Shown here: positions 40,201 to 50,925 of the stretch, in pieces
How the letters are laid out: every line of letters starts with the position of its first letter
Numbering within the stretch: position 1 is the stretch's first letter
From: Pyricularia pennisetigena
Lineage: Eukaryota; Ascomycota; Sordariomycetes; Magnaporthales; Pyriculariaceae
Direction: 5' to 3'
Assembly (NCBI RefSeq): GCF_004337985.1
Contig: NC_043740.1
Location: forward strand, 5,353,233-5,417,232
DNA: 64,000 nucleotides
Notes under the pieces: model-generated
Seen by the model: the letters and a program-made list of their open reading frames with translations, nothing else
Databases searched by the model: none
Told to the model about the DNA's origin: nothing
Made by a program: the position numbers and the translations under genes

Positions 40201-42482
40201 GGTTATTAATACTGTATACCAAATTATTATACCGCTGGAAAAACGGCAAAAATTTAAAAAATTGGTCCCCCGCACCGAAACGGTGAAATTTTTAACCCAT
40301 TTATTAAATTCTACAACGTTGGTTTACGCACCCGCTAAACGGGCCGTATATAAAACCTTTTCCGTAAATACTGTAAAAGGTATAACCGCTAAAAATTTGG
40401 TTATTTTAAGGGAAACATTACAAATTTTAAAAGGGGGAAATACAAATTTAAAAGGGAATTTTAATTTTAAATTTAAAAACGAAATTAACAGCATTCCAGC
40501 GGATAATTATCCCCTAAAAAACCTTAAATATATAAGCTATTTACCACCGGTTACAGGGCAATTACCACCGGTTACAGGGCATTTAAACCCTGAAAATACA
40601 GTGTCCGCCAAGCTTATATAGTTTACCGTTCGCCCCCCAAAACCTATAACGGTAACGGTACCTAATCCAATACCTAAAACAACGGAAATTCCGGTGTTTT
40701 CAGCACCTAAAATTCAGAATATGAAGTTAAATTTGCAGTTCGAAAACCCAGATTTAATGGATATAAATTACGTGCATTATCTTTATTTTTAAACCAAAAA
40801 AAATGAAAAAAAGCCCATTGAAAATGGTAAACCAAATAATTACTAATAGGCCTTAAATAGCCCTGAAAATGCTAAATGGTTAATTGTTTTAAGGTTTAAA
40901 TCCGACCAAATCGTTACTGCAAAAACCTTCCGTTTTATCCTAGAATTAAACTACCTACAGGCCGTAAACTCGTTTTAAACCGGCCGGTTTTTAAATTAAA
41001 AAAGGATGAAAATAATAAATTTATAAAATACAAAATTAGGTTTGTTGTTAGGGGCTCTTTACAGGTCGAAAACCTAGATTATATTGAAGCTTTTGCTAGC
41101 ACTAGTATACCATTTACCTAGCGTATATTATTAGTTATAATTAATGCACAAACTGGGGAAATAAAACAAATCGATTTTATCGGTGCGTTTTTTGATAATA
41201 ATTTTACCGACCTAAATATATATTGGCAAATTCGAAATGGTTTGAGCGAATGGGCCGAAATTTGCAATTTTACCACCGCTAAAATTTAAGTGGAAATGGG
41301 TTATAACCCAAAAAAATTGCAGGTTATATAATTGGAAAAAGCGTTATATGGTTTAAAATAGGGTCCAAAAAAATGGCAAAACAAACTTAAAACCCTATTT
41401 TTTAAAAAAGGTTTTAAGCCAGTAATCTCTAATCCCGCTGTTTTTTATAACGTTAAATCCAAACATTTTATCGTTACCTTTGTAGGCGATTGCCTGCTAA
41501 TAGGTCCTAGATTGCAATAAATTTAGGATTTAAAAGCCCGTTTTAATAAAGTATTCGCGTTGGAAAACAAGGGCCCTGCAAGCTGTTTTCTAGGCTTCAA
41601 ATTATAAAGGATAGGTTTAAACGCCTATTTTAGCTCCATTAGAATCAGTATATAAAGGAAGTATAAGCAACGTTCGGATTAACTTTTTGCAAACCTATAT
41701 TTGTTCCCTTATAACCGGGTGCGCTAAATATAGCGGGGGTAAATCCGTAAGTTCGCTGGGAATTAAACTATTATCACGTATTATCGGCACTTTTATATAT
41801 TTAATATTATTAACGCGCCCGGATATCGGTTTTACGGTTTAGTGGCTCTCATGTTTTCTAACAAAAACCATTACAATCCATTTAACGGCAGCTAAAAACT
41901 TATTACGTTATTTAGCGGGTATTAAATCCTTATTTATTTGTTACGGAAATAAAGTATTTCAGACCGAATTGCCACCCGATTTATTAATAAAGGGTTTTAA
42001 AGGCTTAAAATTACTGGGCTTTAATAATAGCGATTTTACCGGGGCTAGGGAAGATTTGAAATCCATTTACGGATATTTATATACCCTATCTGGGGGCTTT
42101 ATAGCGTGGAAATGCAAAAAGGTTAATATTATAGTTTTAAATATTCCAAAAACCGAAACCGATGTTTTAGCGGAAGCCCTGCGTAGATACAGTGGTTTAA
42201 AAACTTATTTATAAACATTGGATTACGTATAAAAGGCCTTATTGCAACATTTGGAAATAATACAAGTTTTATAACTAACGTATATAGTTTTATGCACTAT
42301 TAACGTATTAAATATACGTTATTCAAATTTTATTATGTATGGGAGTTAATTATAAAAGGATTAATAACTTTAAAATACCAGGAATCAAAACAAATGCCCG
42401 CTGATAGCCTAACAAAACTTTTAACGCTTCCAATTTATAAGGTTTTTTTAAAATTTATAGGGTTTAAACCCTTAGAAACTTA
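37270..42482 (+). pseudogene. Cop-B gag-pol (gag, protease, integrase, RT, RNase H)
   Basis: ATG at 37270. Gag includes SNYNLWKQALIVQF (near 37610) and a basic KKTGKKNAKKGAKKENNG stretch (38190-38240). The protease region is near 38610-38700 (HYIFANKQFF). Integrase: GDTVTFKPNFHNKKP, HFDGGYEV near 39885, NHGQNGLTERSVRV near 39975. RT: LVVRGSLQVENLDYIEAF (near 41050), LEKALYGLK, then VTFVGDCLLIG near 41480 where the usual VDD is VGD. RNase H: SDFTGAREDLKSIYGYLYTL (near 42030-42090) and TETDVLAEALR. The order PR-IN-RT-RH defines Ty1/copia. There are several indels and RIP stops. Confidence 0.88.
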
Positions 42483-43007
42483 GTTTTTACCTACTAAATT
42501 TAGGGTATTTAAGTAGTTGGTTAATTAATTACCCATTATAATCCCTTAGTTTGCAAATATTGGATTTTGATTAGCTTAATACCGGCGTATTACCCGAATT
42601 TACCCTGCATAAATTAATAAATAAACAATTTATACCGACCTTATACTGGACGTTAGATTAAAATTAAAAAACTCTTGTTTTAGGCGATTTAAGTATTCGA
42701 AATACCTTATATAGTATACCTAATTTGGACTATCACCAACGAATAGCCAAATTAATTACCTGGTTTAATAATTAATTCCGTGGGTTATCATTATGCAAGT
42801 CGGGGGTTCGAATCCGGGGGTTATTACAATTTTGGGGGTTTTTTCCAATTCGGGGGTTCGTCCATTTCGGGGGTAAGAGGTCGGTATAAAAGGTTTAATC
42901 ATCCAGTGGGCTTATATTGGGAATTCGAATCGGGTTAGGACATAAGGGGGATTTTTTTTTAGGGTTTTATTTTTTTATATACTTGTCTTTTCCGACTTTA
43001 TATAAAT

Positions 43008-43026
43008 AATAGCAAAAGAAAGGGGG
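43008..43026 (+). promoter_or_regulatory. Cop-B polypurine tract
   Basis: AATAGCAAAAGAAAGGGGG directly before the 3' LTR start TGTTAAT at 43027. Equivalent tracts precede the 3' LTRs of Cop-A (47447-47465), Cop-C (55784-55797) and Cop-D (57212-57225). Confidence 0.75.
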
Positions 43027-43540
43027 TGTTAATTATATGCGTTATTTAAAATATAATAGGTCCATTTTTATTTATATATAAACTATGATAGATAGTGCCG
43101 AAATGGGGTTGTTAAAGCTGTTAAATTTTCTATTATATTTTATATGTTGCAGGAATTGCGATTTAAAATCAGCCAATGGGGTTTTACCCTATACCGGGTT
43201 AAAACTTTCACCAAATTAGCAAATTAATGCGAACCCAGAAATGGTTTATATGGAAATAAGGGTGTTTTTTCAACAACGCATATAAAATAATTTTTCGGAA
43301 AATCGTGTGCGGTACCTAAACCCTTTGCGGGGTGCGGACCCCCATTTCGATGTCGGAAAGTATGTAAGGGAGATAAAGCAAAATTTCCCCCACCAATGAA
43401 TTAAATCTATTAATCCCAGAATTAGTGAATTTAGTGCATATAAACCCTATAATTACAGGTTTTTATAACGCAATTAGCACCACGCCGCACCTAAGCTAAT
43501 GCCTAATCCCCTGTTAGCAACCTATATTATTAACAGTTAT

Positions 43541-45110
43541 TATTGCAAAAACCTTCCGTTTTATCCCTAAAATTAAAATGCTTATAAGCCGTAAACTCGT
43601 TTTTACCAGGCCGGTATTTCAATTAAAAAAGGATGAAAATAATAAGCTTATAAAATACAAAGTTAGGTTTATTATTAGGGGTTTTTAACAGGTCGAAAAC
43701 CTAGATTATATTGGAACTTTTACTAGCATTAGTATACCACCTACCTGGCGTATATTATTAGCTAAAGCTAATGCACAGAATTGGGAAATAAAATTAATCG
43801 ATTTTATCGGTGCGTTTTTAAATAGTGACCTTACCGACGAAAATATATATTTGCAAATTTTAAACGGTTTTAACGAATAGGCTAACATTTGTTCCCCTTC
43901 CACCGCTAAGACTTAAGTGGAAATGGGTTATAATCCGAAAAAATTGCAGGTTATATAGTTGGAAAAAGCGTTATACGGTTTGAAACAGGGTTTAAAAAAA
44001 TGGTATAATATATTGAAAACCTTGGTTTTTAAAGAAGGTTTTAAACCGTTAATCTCTAATCCCGCTATCTTTTATAATATGAAATCCAAACATTGTATCG
44101 TTACCTTTGTAAACGATTGCCTTCTAAAAGGTCCTAAATTGCAATATATTCAGGATTTAAAAACCCGTTTTAATAAGGTATACGCGTTGGAACACAGGGG
44201 CCCTGCAGCCTATTTTTTAGGCGTTTAAACTTTAAAGGATAGGCCTAAACGCCTTTTTCAGTTCCATTAAAATTAGTATATAGAGGAAATATTAGCAACG
44301 TTCGGATTAGCTAATTGCAAACCTATATTTGTTTTTTAATAACCGGGTATACTAAAACATAGCGGGGGTAAACCCGTAAATGCGCTAAAAATCAAATTAT
44401 TACAGCGTATTATCGCCACCTTTATATATTTAATACTATTTACGCGCCCAGATATCGGTTTTGCGGTTTAATGGTTTTCACGTTTTTTAAAAAAATTACT
44501 ATAATCCATTTTACGGCAGCTGAAAACTTATTACGTTATTTAGCGGTTATTAAATCCTTATTCATTTGTTACGGAAATAAACTATTTAAAGCCGAATTAT
44601 TACCCAATTTATTAATAGGGGTTTTAAAAGTTTAAAATTACTGGGTTTTAGTGATAGCGATTTTGGCGGGGCTAGGGAAAATTTGAAATCCATTTACGGA
44701 TATTTGTATACCCTATTTGGGGGTTTTGTAACGTGGAAAGGTAAGCAGGTTAATATTATAGTTTCAAATATTCCAGAAGCCGAAACCGATACCTTAGCGG
44801 AAGCCCTGCGTGAAGCACAATGGTTTAAAAGCTTATTTATAAAGATTGGACTACCTATAAAAGACTTTATCGCAATATTTGGAAATAATACAGGCTTTAT
44901 AGCTAACGTATATAACCCTACGCACCATTAATATATTAAATATACGTAATTAAAATTTTATTACATACGGGAGTTAGTTATAAAAGGATTAATAACCTTA
45001 AAATACCTGAAATCCAAGCAAGTACCCGTTAATAGTTTAACAAAGCCCTCAACGTTTCCAATTTACAAGGTCTTTTTAGAGTTTATAGGGTTTAAACCCC
45101 TAAAAGCTTA
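43541..45110 (+). pseudogene. Cop-A RT and RNase H part
   Basis: Resumes the frame cut at 35911. RT blocks: NLDYIGTFTSISIPPTWR (near 43700), LEKALYGLKQGLKKWYNIL (43959-44020), VTFVNDCLLKG near 44105, in which VDD reads VND. RNase H: SDFGGARENLKSIYGYLYTL (near 44655) and AETDTLAEALREAQWFKSLF (44780-44840). Frames 43959-44228 and 44683-44931 are the longest uninterrupted parts. Confidence 0.85.
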
Positions 45111-45479
45111 GTTTTTACCTAATGAATTTTAGGGCATTATTTAATTAGTTCGTTAGTTAATTACCTATTACATTTCCTTTATTTGCAAATATTGGATTTT
45201 TGTTGGCCCGATACCGGCCGCATTACCCGAATTTGCCCTGCACAGGTTAATTAATAAGCAATTTATACCGACTTTATACCAAAAGTTAAATTAAAATTGT
45301 AAAAGCTCGTGTTTTGGGCGATTTACGTATTCGAAATACCGTATATAATATGTTTAATTTGGACTGTTACCAACGAACAGCCAAATTAGTTATTTGGTTT
45401 AGTAGTTAATTCCGTGGGTTAATATTATGCAAATCGGGGGTTCGAATCCGGGGGTTATTATAGTTTTAGGGGTTTTTTC
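45111..45479 (+). other. Cop-A 3' untranslated region, first part
   Basis: Non-coding sequence conserved in Cop-B, -C, -D and -E, ending in the G-rich GGGGGTTCGAATCCGGGGG segment near 45436. It continues at 47242 after s3. Confidence 0.7.
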
Positions 45480-47241
45480 TAGTCTCAGGGCTCATCCCTG
45501 AAGCCCAGAGCTCCACAGTTAATCCACTTCGTGGCTCAATTGCGGCTTTGCAATGTACCTGTGGGTCCATCCAAAGAACACTCTGGTTCAGGTCTGAGGA
45601 CAACTTGTCGATTTTCGCCGTTTATGGCGGTATTTTTGGCCTTTTTTTAACCGAAACTCCTTTAGTATTCCACAACCACGTATAATATTGAAAAAAACGT
45701 TGGAAATAGCGTTTAATACCGCTATTAGCAGCGATTCGATTTATTTTTTTATCTTTTATAATGGCCGAATTCGATACCCCCTGCCCTTAATCCGTTCATG
45801 GCGGTACTGTTTTTTCGATTTTTTTTTCGATTTTCGATTTTTTTTAATATTATTTTTAATTTTTGACCAAATTTTATACTTTTTGCACGTGGAGGGTCGC
45901 AAGTATATATTTTTTTATATACAATTTACAATCGAAACTCGTTTATATTTTTACCAGTTTTAACGATAATGAAACCAAAACTTCAGAGATTCGATTACGT
46001 ATATAAATAAACGTCCAAGTCAAATCCTATTTATATTATCGGCTTTAAGAACTGTTTAATAAAAAAAGATGCCAGATGTGTATTTTATAAATTCTTTTGC
46101 TTTATTTGATTAATTTTATATTATTTTTGTTTTTCAGCCAAATTTTCTTGTTTTTGCACGTGGGGGGTGGCATATATATATCTATTATAATGCTACATTT
46201 TGGTACGTATATCTAATTATATAAGCCGTTAAATATGCGGATAGGTAAAGTGTATCCAATTTTATAATATTTCACAATCGAAATGCTTTTACATTTTTAC
46301 CAATTTTAATTTTAATAAAACTAAAGTTTGAAGAAGTGGATAATGTATATAAACAAACGTCAACGTAAAACTCGATCTACAATACCGGCCCTTCTTATTT
46401 TTTTATATAAAAAAATGCTAAATTTGTAATATTTTAATATTTATTGCTTTATTTAATTGAATAAAATTTATAAAAAAAATAAAATAAGATTTTTCAATAA
46501 ATTAATAAAACCATGCCTGAATTAAACCTTCTTTTGATTTTACCAACATTTGGGTAAATTATCCAGGTTTTTAACAAAATGTTAGTTATTATACAAATAT
46601 TAGTAAAACTTTTGTTTTAATCGATAATTGCATGCATTTTGCAGTATTAGGTCTGCTAGGCTATAAATACTGTAATTGAAATTAAAATTGATATTACATA
46701 CTATTATTCAAAGTAAGAATTAAATATAATCAAAAATTACAAATTTTACTCAATATTTTAATATCTTTTCAAATACAGTGGTTATAAAAACGCGGCCGGC
46801 ACTCAAGTACTTAGCAAACTCCAATAAATTTAACGCAAATTACTATATATCTTTATAATTTCTATTTATTTTTTTATACGAATATTTAATTGCATACTAT
46901 GGGTACACTATTTTCTTTTACCATTATAATGCGAATATATTGTATTTACCCGCTACAAACGGCAAAATACCACAAATTATCCTTATATTAATAAGATAAT
47001 CATAAGCGGTATCGTAATATTAAATATATTATTAATAATACCGTTATAAATGGCGAAATGCGACAAATTATCGTTGGTGGTACCGCCATGAACGGCGAAA
47101 TTGGACAAGATGTCCTCCGATTAGAACGAGCGCTATTTTTTCGGCCAATGTAATTGGTCGAAAAGCCATGTGGCTGAAAGGCACATGGAGCGCTAGGTCC
47201 CCATTGCGAAGCAGGGGGGTCTAATCTGAGCACTGAGACTA
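45480..47241 (-). mobile_element. s3: TIR9 small non-autonomous element, 1.76 kb
   Basis: Termini TAGTCTCAGGGCTCATCCC and GAGCACTGAGACTA; TSD GGTTTTTTC at 45471-45479 and 47242-47250, identical. Subterminal CGCCGTTTATGGCGGTA motifs lie near 45620, 47045 and 47085. A GCACGTGGRGGGTSG block occurs twice, 271 bases apart (45885 and 46156), part of an internal tandem duplication. No protein is recognised. Confidence 0.9.
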
Positions 47242-47330
47242 GGTTTTTTCCAATTCGGGGGTTTTTTCCAATTCGGGGGTTGTTTCCAATTCGGGGGTTC
47301 GTCCATTTCGGGGGTTATAAGTCGGTATAA
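47242..47330 (+). repeat. G-rich 18-bp tandem repeat in the Cop-A 3' tail
   Basis: Units of TTTTTTCCAATTCGGGGG repeat three times with variants ending GTTCGTCCATTTCGGGGG. Runs of five G could form quadruplexes in the transcript or DNA. Comparable units are in the tails of Cop-B (about 42835), Cop-C (55605) and Cop-D (57000). Confidence 0.75.
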
Positions 47331-47465
47331 AAAGTTTAATTATCCAGGGGGTTTATATCGGGAGTTCGAATCGGGTTGGGATATAAGGGGGATCTTTTTT
47401 TTTAAAATTTTATTTTTATGTACTTTTTTTCCGACTTTATATAAATAATAGCAAAAGAGAGTAGG

Positions 47466-48022
47466 TGTTAATTATATGCGTTATTTAGCATACAATAGGT
47501 CCATTTTAACTTATATATATACTATAATTAATAGTGCCGAAATGGGGTTATTGGGGCTGTCGGATTTTCTATTATATTTTATATGTTGCAGGAATTGCAA
47601 TTTAAAATGTTAGGGAATGGGGTTTCACCCTATACTGGGTCTAATACCCACCCTGCATTTACGAGTTAATTACCCTGTACCGGGTTAAAACTTTCACCAA
47701 ATTAGCAAATTAGTGCGAACCCAGAAATGGTTTGTATGGAAATGAGGGTGTTTTTTTAACAACGAATATAAAATAAATTTTTCGGAAAGTCGTATGCGGT
47801 ACTTAAACCCTTTACGGGGTGCGGACCCCCACTTCGATGTCGAAAAATATGTAAAGAAGATAAAGCAAAATTTCCCCCACCAATGAATTAAATTTATCCA
47901 TCCCAAAATTAGTGAATTTAGTGCATATAAACCCTGTAATTACAAGTTTTTACAACGCAACTAGCACCACGCCGCACCTAGGCTAATGCTCAAACCCATG
48001 TTAGCAACCCATATTATTAACA
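47466..48022 (+). repeat. Cop-A 3' LTR (557 bp)
   Basis: Begins TGTTAATTATATGCG after the purine-rich AAAAGAGAGTAGG tract and ends ATTATTAACA. It is directly followed by TTAAT, the right TSD copy, which is also base 3 onward of the Cop-C 5' LTR. Confidence 0.9.
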
Positions 48023-48575
48023 TTAATTATATGCGTTATTTAGCATGTAATAGGTCCACTTTTATTCACATATAAGCCACAATAGATAGTGCTGAAATGG
48101 GGCTTTTGGGGCTGTCGGATTTTCCGTTATATTTTATGTTGCAGGAATTCCGATTTAAAGTGTTAGCGAATGGGGTTTCACCCTGTGTAGGGTTTAACAC
48201 GCTCCTTGCACTTACAAGTTGACTACCCTATAACGAATTGTAATTTACACCAAATTAGCAAATTAGTGCGAACCGAAAAATAATTTATATGGAAATAAGG
48301 GTGTTTTTTCAACAACGCATACAAGATAATTTTTCGGAAATCCGTGTGCGGCACCGGAACGCTTTCTGGCGTACGGACCCCCATTTCGATATCGGAAAAT
48401 ATATAAGGGAAATAAAGCAAAATTTCCCCCACCAATAAATTGAATTTATTAACCCTAAATTTAGTAAACAATCTAATGCATTTAAACCCTGTAATTTCAG
48501 GTTTTATAACGCAATTAGCACCACGCCGCACTTACGTTGATATTTAAGCCCCTATTAGCAACCATATTATTAACA
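48023..48575 (+). repeat. Cop-C 5' LTR, main part
   Basis: Starts TTAATTATATGCG because its first bases (TGTTAAT) are at 28980-28986 on the far side of Cop-A. Ends ATTATTAACA; AATTATAAGCCCGG follows as primer site. Confidence 0.88.
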
Positions 48576-49353
48576 AATTATAAGCCCGGAAAGGTTTTAA
48601 CTTGTGCACCAAAAAGCATTTTGCATCGCTGGAAAACTTGAAATTTAGGCTTTATTTTGGTTATTGTCGCATTTTTATAGCACGTATATTGACGTAAATA
48701 CTGCTGTGCTTGTGCGAAATTGTTGGTTTTAAAGGCTAATTTAGCACCTAACCCTTGTATTTACAATGGGGATCTCTAACAATTAGCGTTCGACTTAGGC
48801 CTAGTTGTTAAGTATTGCAGCGATCGTTTACATTGCAAATCCAAAATTTTTGGTATGGTTTTTGTGGATCGTGCACGCCACCGTAATTGGCTAAAATTTT
48901 AATAGGGTTTACGCTAACGAGTCAGGGCCAAATACCCCTATAATCGTTCGTTAATAACCTATTAAATTTTTCCTAGTGCGTTTACTAGGGTTTATAATAG
49001 CCCATAAACCCATTAGCGGAATTGCGTTAATTGGCTCGTTACCCTGCACGGTACCCTGCAGATTACCTTGCACCCATTTGACGAATTGAATTCGTTACGT
49101 GCACCTGGATTGGTATAAATACCAGGGCGTTTATTAATTGCGGGTTTCAGGGATACCAACCCTGTATTTCAGTGGATTTCTACCATTAATAATGGCAATA
49201 AACCCTATAATTGGCAATTATAAACCTATACCCGCTAAAAGGCAAGCGATATAATAAATCCTAAATTTAATACGGTATTTACCTTTAAGCGATTAGCTTA
49301 ATTAATTATAGCTATAATTGGCGAATTGTAATTATAATTTGGGTTACCCTATA
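48576..49353 (+). other. Cop-C primer site and leader
   Basis: RIP-altered half-tRNA-Met site at 48576-48589, then about 0.77 kb of leader as in Cop-A and Cop-B. No conserved frame. Confidence 0.65.
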
Positions 49354-50502
49354 ATGGAAAATAATTTTATATCGGGTTTTTAGGCTTAATTCTAACAGAC
49401 AAGGGGTTTAAACCCAGCCCAAACGAAGTTTTAACCGCTAAACTACAGGCCCAAAACCTGCAATTAAAAACGTTAACTACGCAAATGGATTAATTTTAAA
49501 AAATACTTTAACAGTTAATTACCCTATTAACCCTGAAGAATGGCTATTCCACTAATTTTAATGGTATTACGGGTTTTCATACCCCAAAAGCGGAAATTCG
49601 GATATTAAATCCGCTACCGCACCCACTCATCCACCTAATAACCTAGTTTTAGGTGACGGGATAAGTAAAAAACTATTAAAACGGGTATTTTCCTTCCACG
49701 AAAATTATAAATTAGTAGGGGCTAGCAATTACAGTTTGTGGAAACAGGCGTTAATAGTATAATGTAGGGTTATAAAAGCAGCGGAATTTATTTCCGACCC
49801 TGAAATTGGCTATACCCTGCCGGAATACGAACAATTAATCCTGTTATTGCTTACAAAAAACAGTTTAACCAGGGAATTCTTAAAATCCATTGCATAATAT
49901 TTTAGCCCCGTAACCGTTTAAAAAACCTTAGAAAGTCATTATCCCATTGCACCGGAAATTAATCGAGATTCACTATATCGGGAGTTCTAGCCTTTAGATT
50001 TTTCGAAATTTAAAGGATTAATACCTAAATTTAACAGTTATTTTAACTTACCGGTAGCTAAATTAACGAATACTAACGTGCAAGTTAACCCCGTAAATAT
50101 ACGAAATTAATATTTATGGGCCCTGCAGGGGATATTCCGTATTTGGACCGAACGCCAGCGTAATACCCAACGGGCCTTGCAAGCTATAAATTAAAATTCG
50201 GAAAGATTAAATTTGCAAGACCTTATAGCGGACTTTAAATCGAAAATTCGATTTCAAATTCCATAACGGCTAAAGCTGTTAATTATAGGTTTAAATGTGA
50301 ATATGGCTAGCGCAGGGCTAATTATATTAGCTACCCTGCATTATCTTATAACGGCTAGCACGGGCTAATTTTACTAGTCACCCTGCATCGAATAAATAAA
50401 TAAATAACAAATAACAAATAAAACGTATACGCGTTTATACACACATAGCTTTATATATCACGTCTTTGTTTATAGTTTTAACAACAAGATAAATACGTCA
50501 TA

Positions 50503-50596
50503 TATAGTGTCGCTTAGTGGTATAATGCATGTACCATAATTTATATTATATATACGATATTAAAGTGCGTGTGTTCGAATCCCGTTGTGGTCGCAG
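50503..50596 (+). ncRNA. tRNA-like Pol III unit in FB-2
   Basis: A-box-like GTCGCTTAGTGGTATAATGC near 50508-50527 and B-box GTGTTCGAATCCCG near 50571. The T-arm-like stem-loop around TTCGAAT is recognisable, but acceptor and anticodon stems do not pair well, so this is not a normal tRNA gene. It is probably a Pol III promoter or tRNA-derived segment as in SINEs. Confidence 0.5.
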
Positions 50597-50794
50597 ATTT
50601 TCTATGCATGCATAAGCATAACAGGCCGTCAAGCTCAATGGGCCGTTAGGCTTAATAGGTCGGCAGGCCAGTCACATGAATAAGGCTAAATCATGTGACG
50701 TAACCCCGCACTCTAGATATCCAAATCGAAGATCTGCACCTACGGATTTAAACACGTAATTCACAACTTAGCCTTAGATTTATCACCTTCATCG

Positions 50795-50925
50795 TATAAA
50801 CATGGCTAGCGCAGAGCTAGTTATATTAGCTACCCTGCATTATCTAATAAAATTAGCCGGTGCTGGCCGCTATAAAATAATATAGGGTAGCTAATATAAT
50901 TAGCCCTGCGCTAGCCATGTTTACA
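50795..50925. repeat. 131-bp near-palindrome at the right end of FB-2
   Basis: TATAAACATGGCTAGCGCAG and its complement at 50906-50925 are the two ends of an almost perfect hairpin, with the same TATTAGCTACCCTGC block on each arm. It looks like a minimal internally deleted FB copy placed at, or forming, the FB-2 end. Confidence 0.7.

Larger units (their letters stand above)
35917..43535 (+). mobile_element. Cop-B: full-length copia element inserted in Cop-A
   Basis: TSD ATTAT (35912-35916) and GTTAT (43536-43540), one RIP-type difference. 5' LTR 35917-36471 (555 bp); 3' LTR 43027-43535 (509 bp), shorter by an internal deletion of about 46 bp next to a CCGGGTT repeat. Length 7.6 kb without insertions, so it is the best reference copy of the family. 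Confidence 0.92.
28987..48022 (+). mobile_element. Cop-A: full-length copia element, split by Pogo-1, Cop-B and s3
   Basis: LTRs 28987-29542 and 47466-48022, ends TGTTAAT and ATTAACA. TSD TTAAT at 28982-28986 and 48023-48027. Net length is about 7.75 kb. Three later insertions are each marked by their own TSD: TA for Pogo-1, ATTAT/GTTAT for Cop-B, GGTTTTTTC for s3. Confidence 0.9.
50296..50925 (+). mobile_element. FB-2: foldback-type element with tRNA-like unit, 630 bp
   Basis: TSD TTAAA at 50291-50295 and 50926-50930, identical. Begins TGTGAATATGGCTAGCGCAG and ends CGCTAGCCATGTTTACA. The first 50 bases contain GCAGGGCTAATTATATTAGC with a following TACCCTGC, a strong hairpin. The element interrupts Cop-C gag exactly where Cop-B reads uninterrupted (near 38180). 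Confidence 0.88.

Noticed and set aside
42790..42930. tRNA-like GGTTCGAATCC motifs in the copia 3' tails (also near 28260-28410, 45436, 47370, 56960)
   Set aside because: The flanking G runs cannot pair as a T-arm, no A box precedes at tRNA spacing, and the motif is part of the G-rich tandem tail.
45480..47241. TA as the target duplication of the TIR9 elements (Tc1/mariner or Fot1 type)
   Set aside because: TAG...CTA belongs to the element ends; outside it, 9-bp repeats match at s1, s2, s3 and K1, and the uninterrupted K1 site is visible in Gyp-2.
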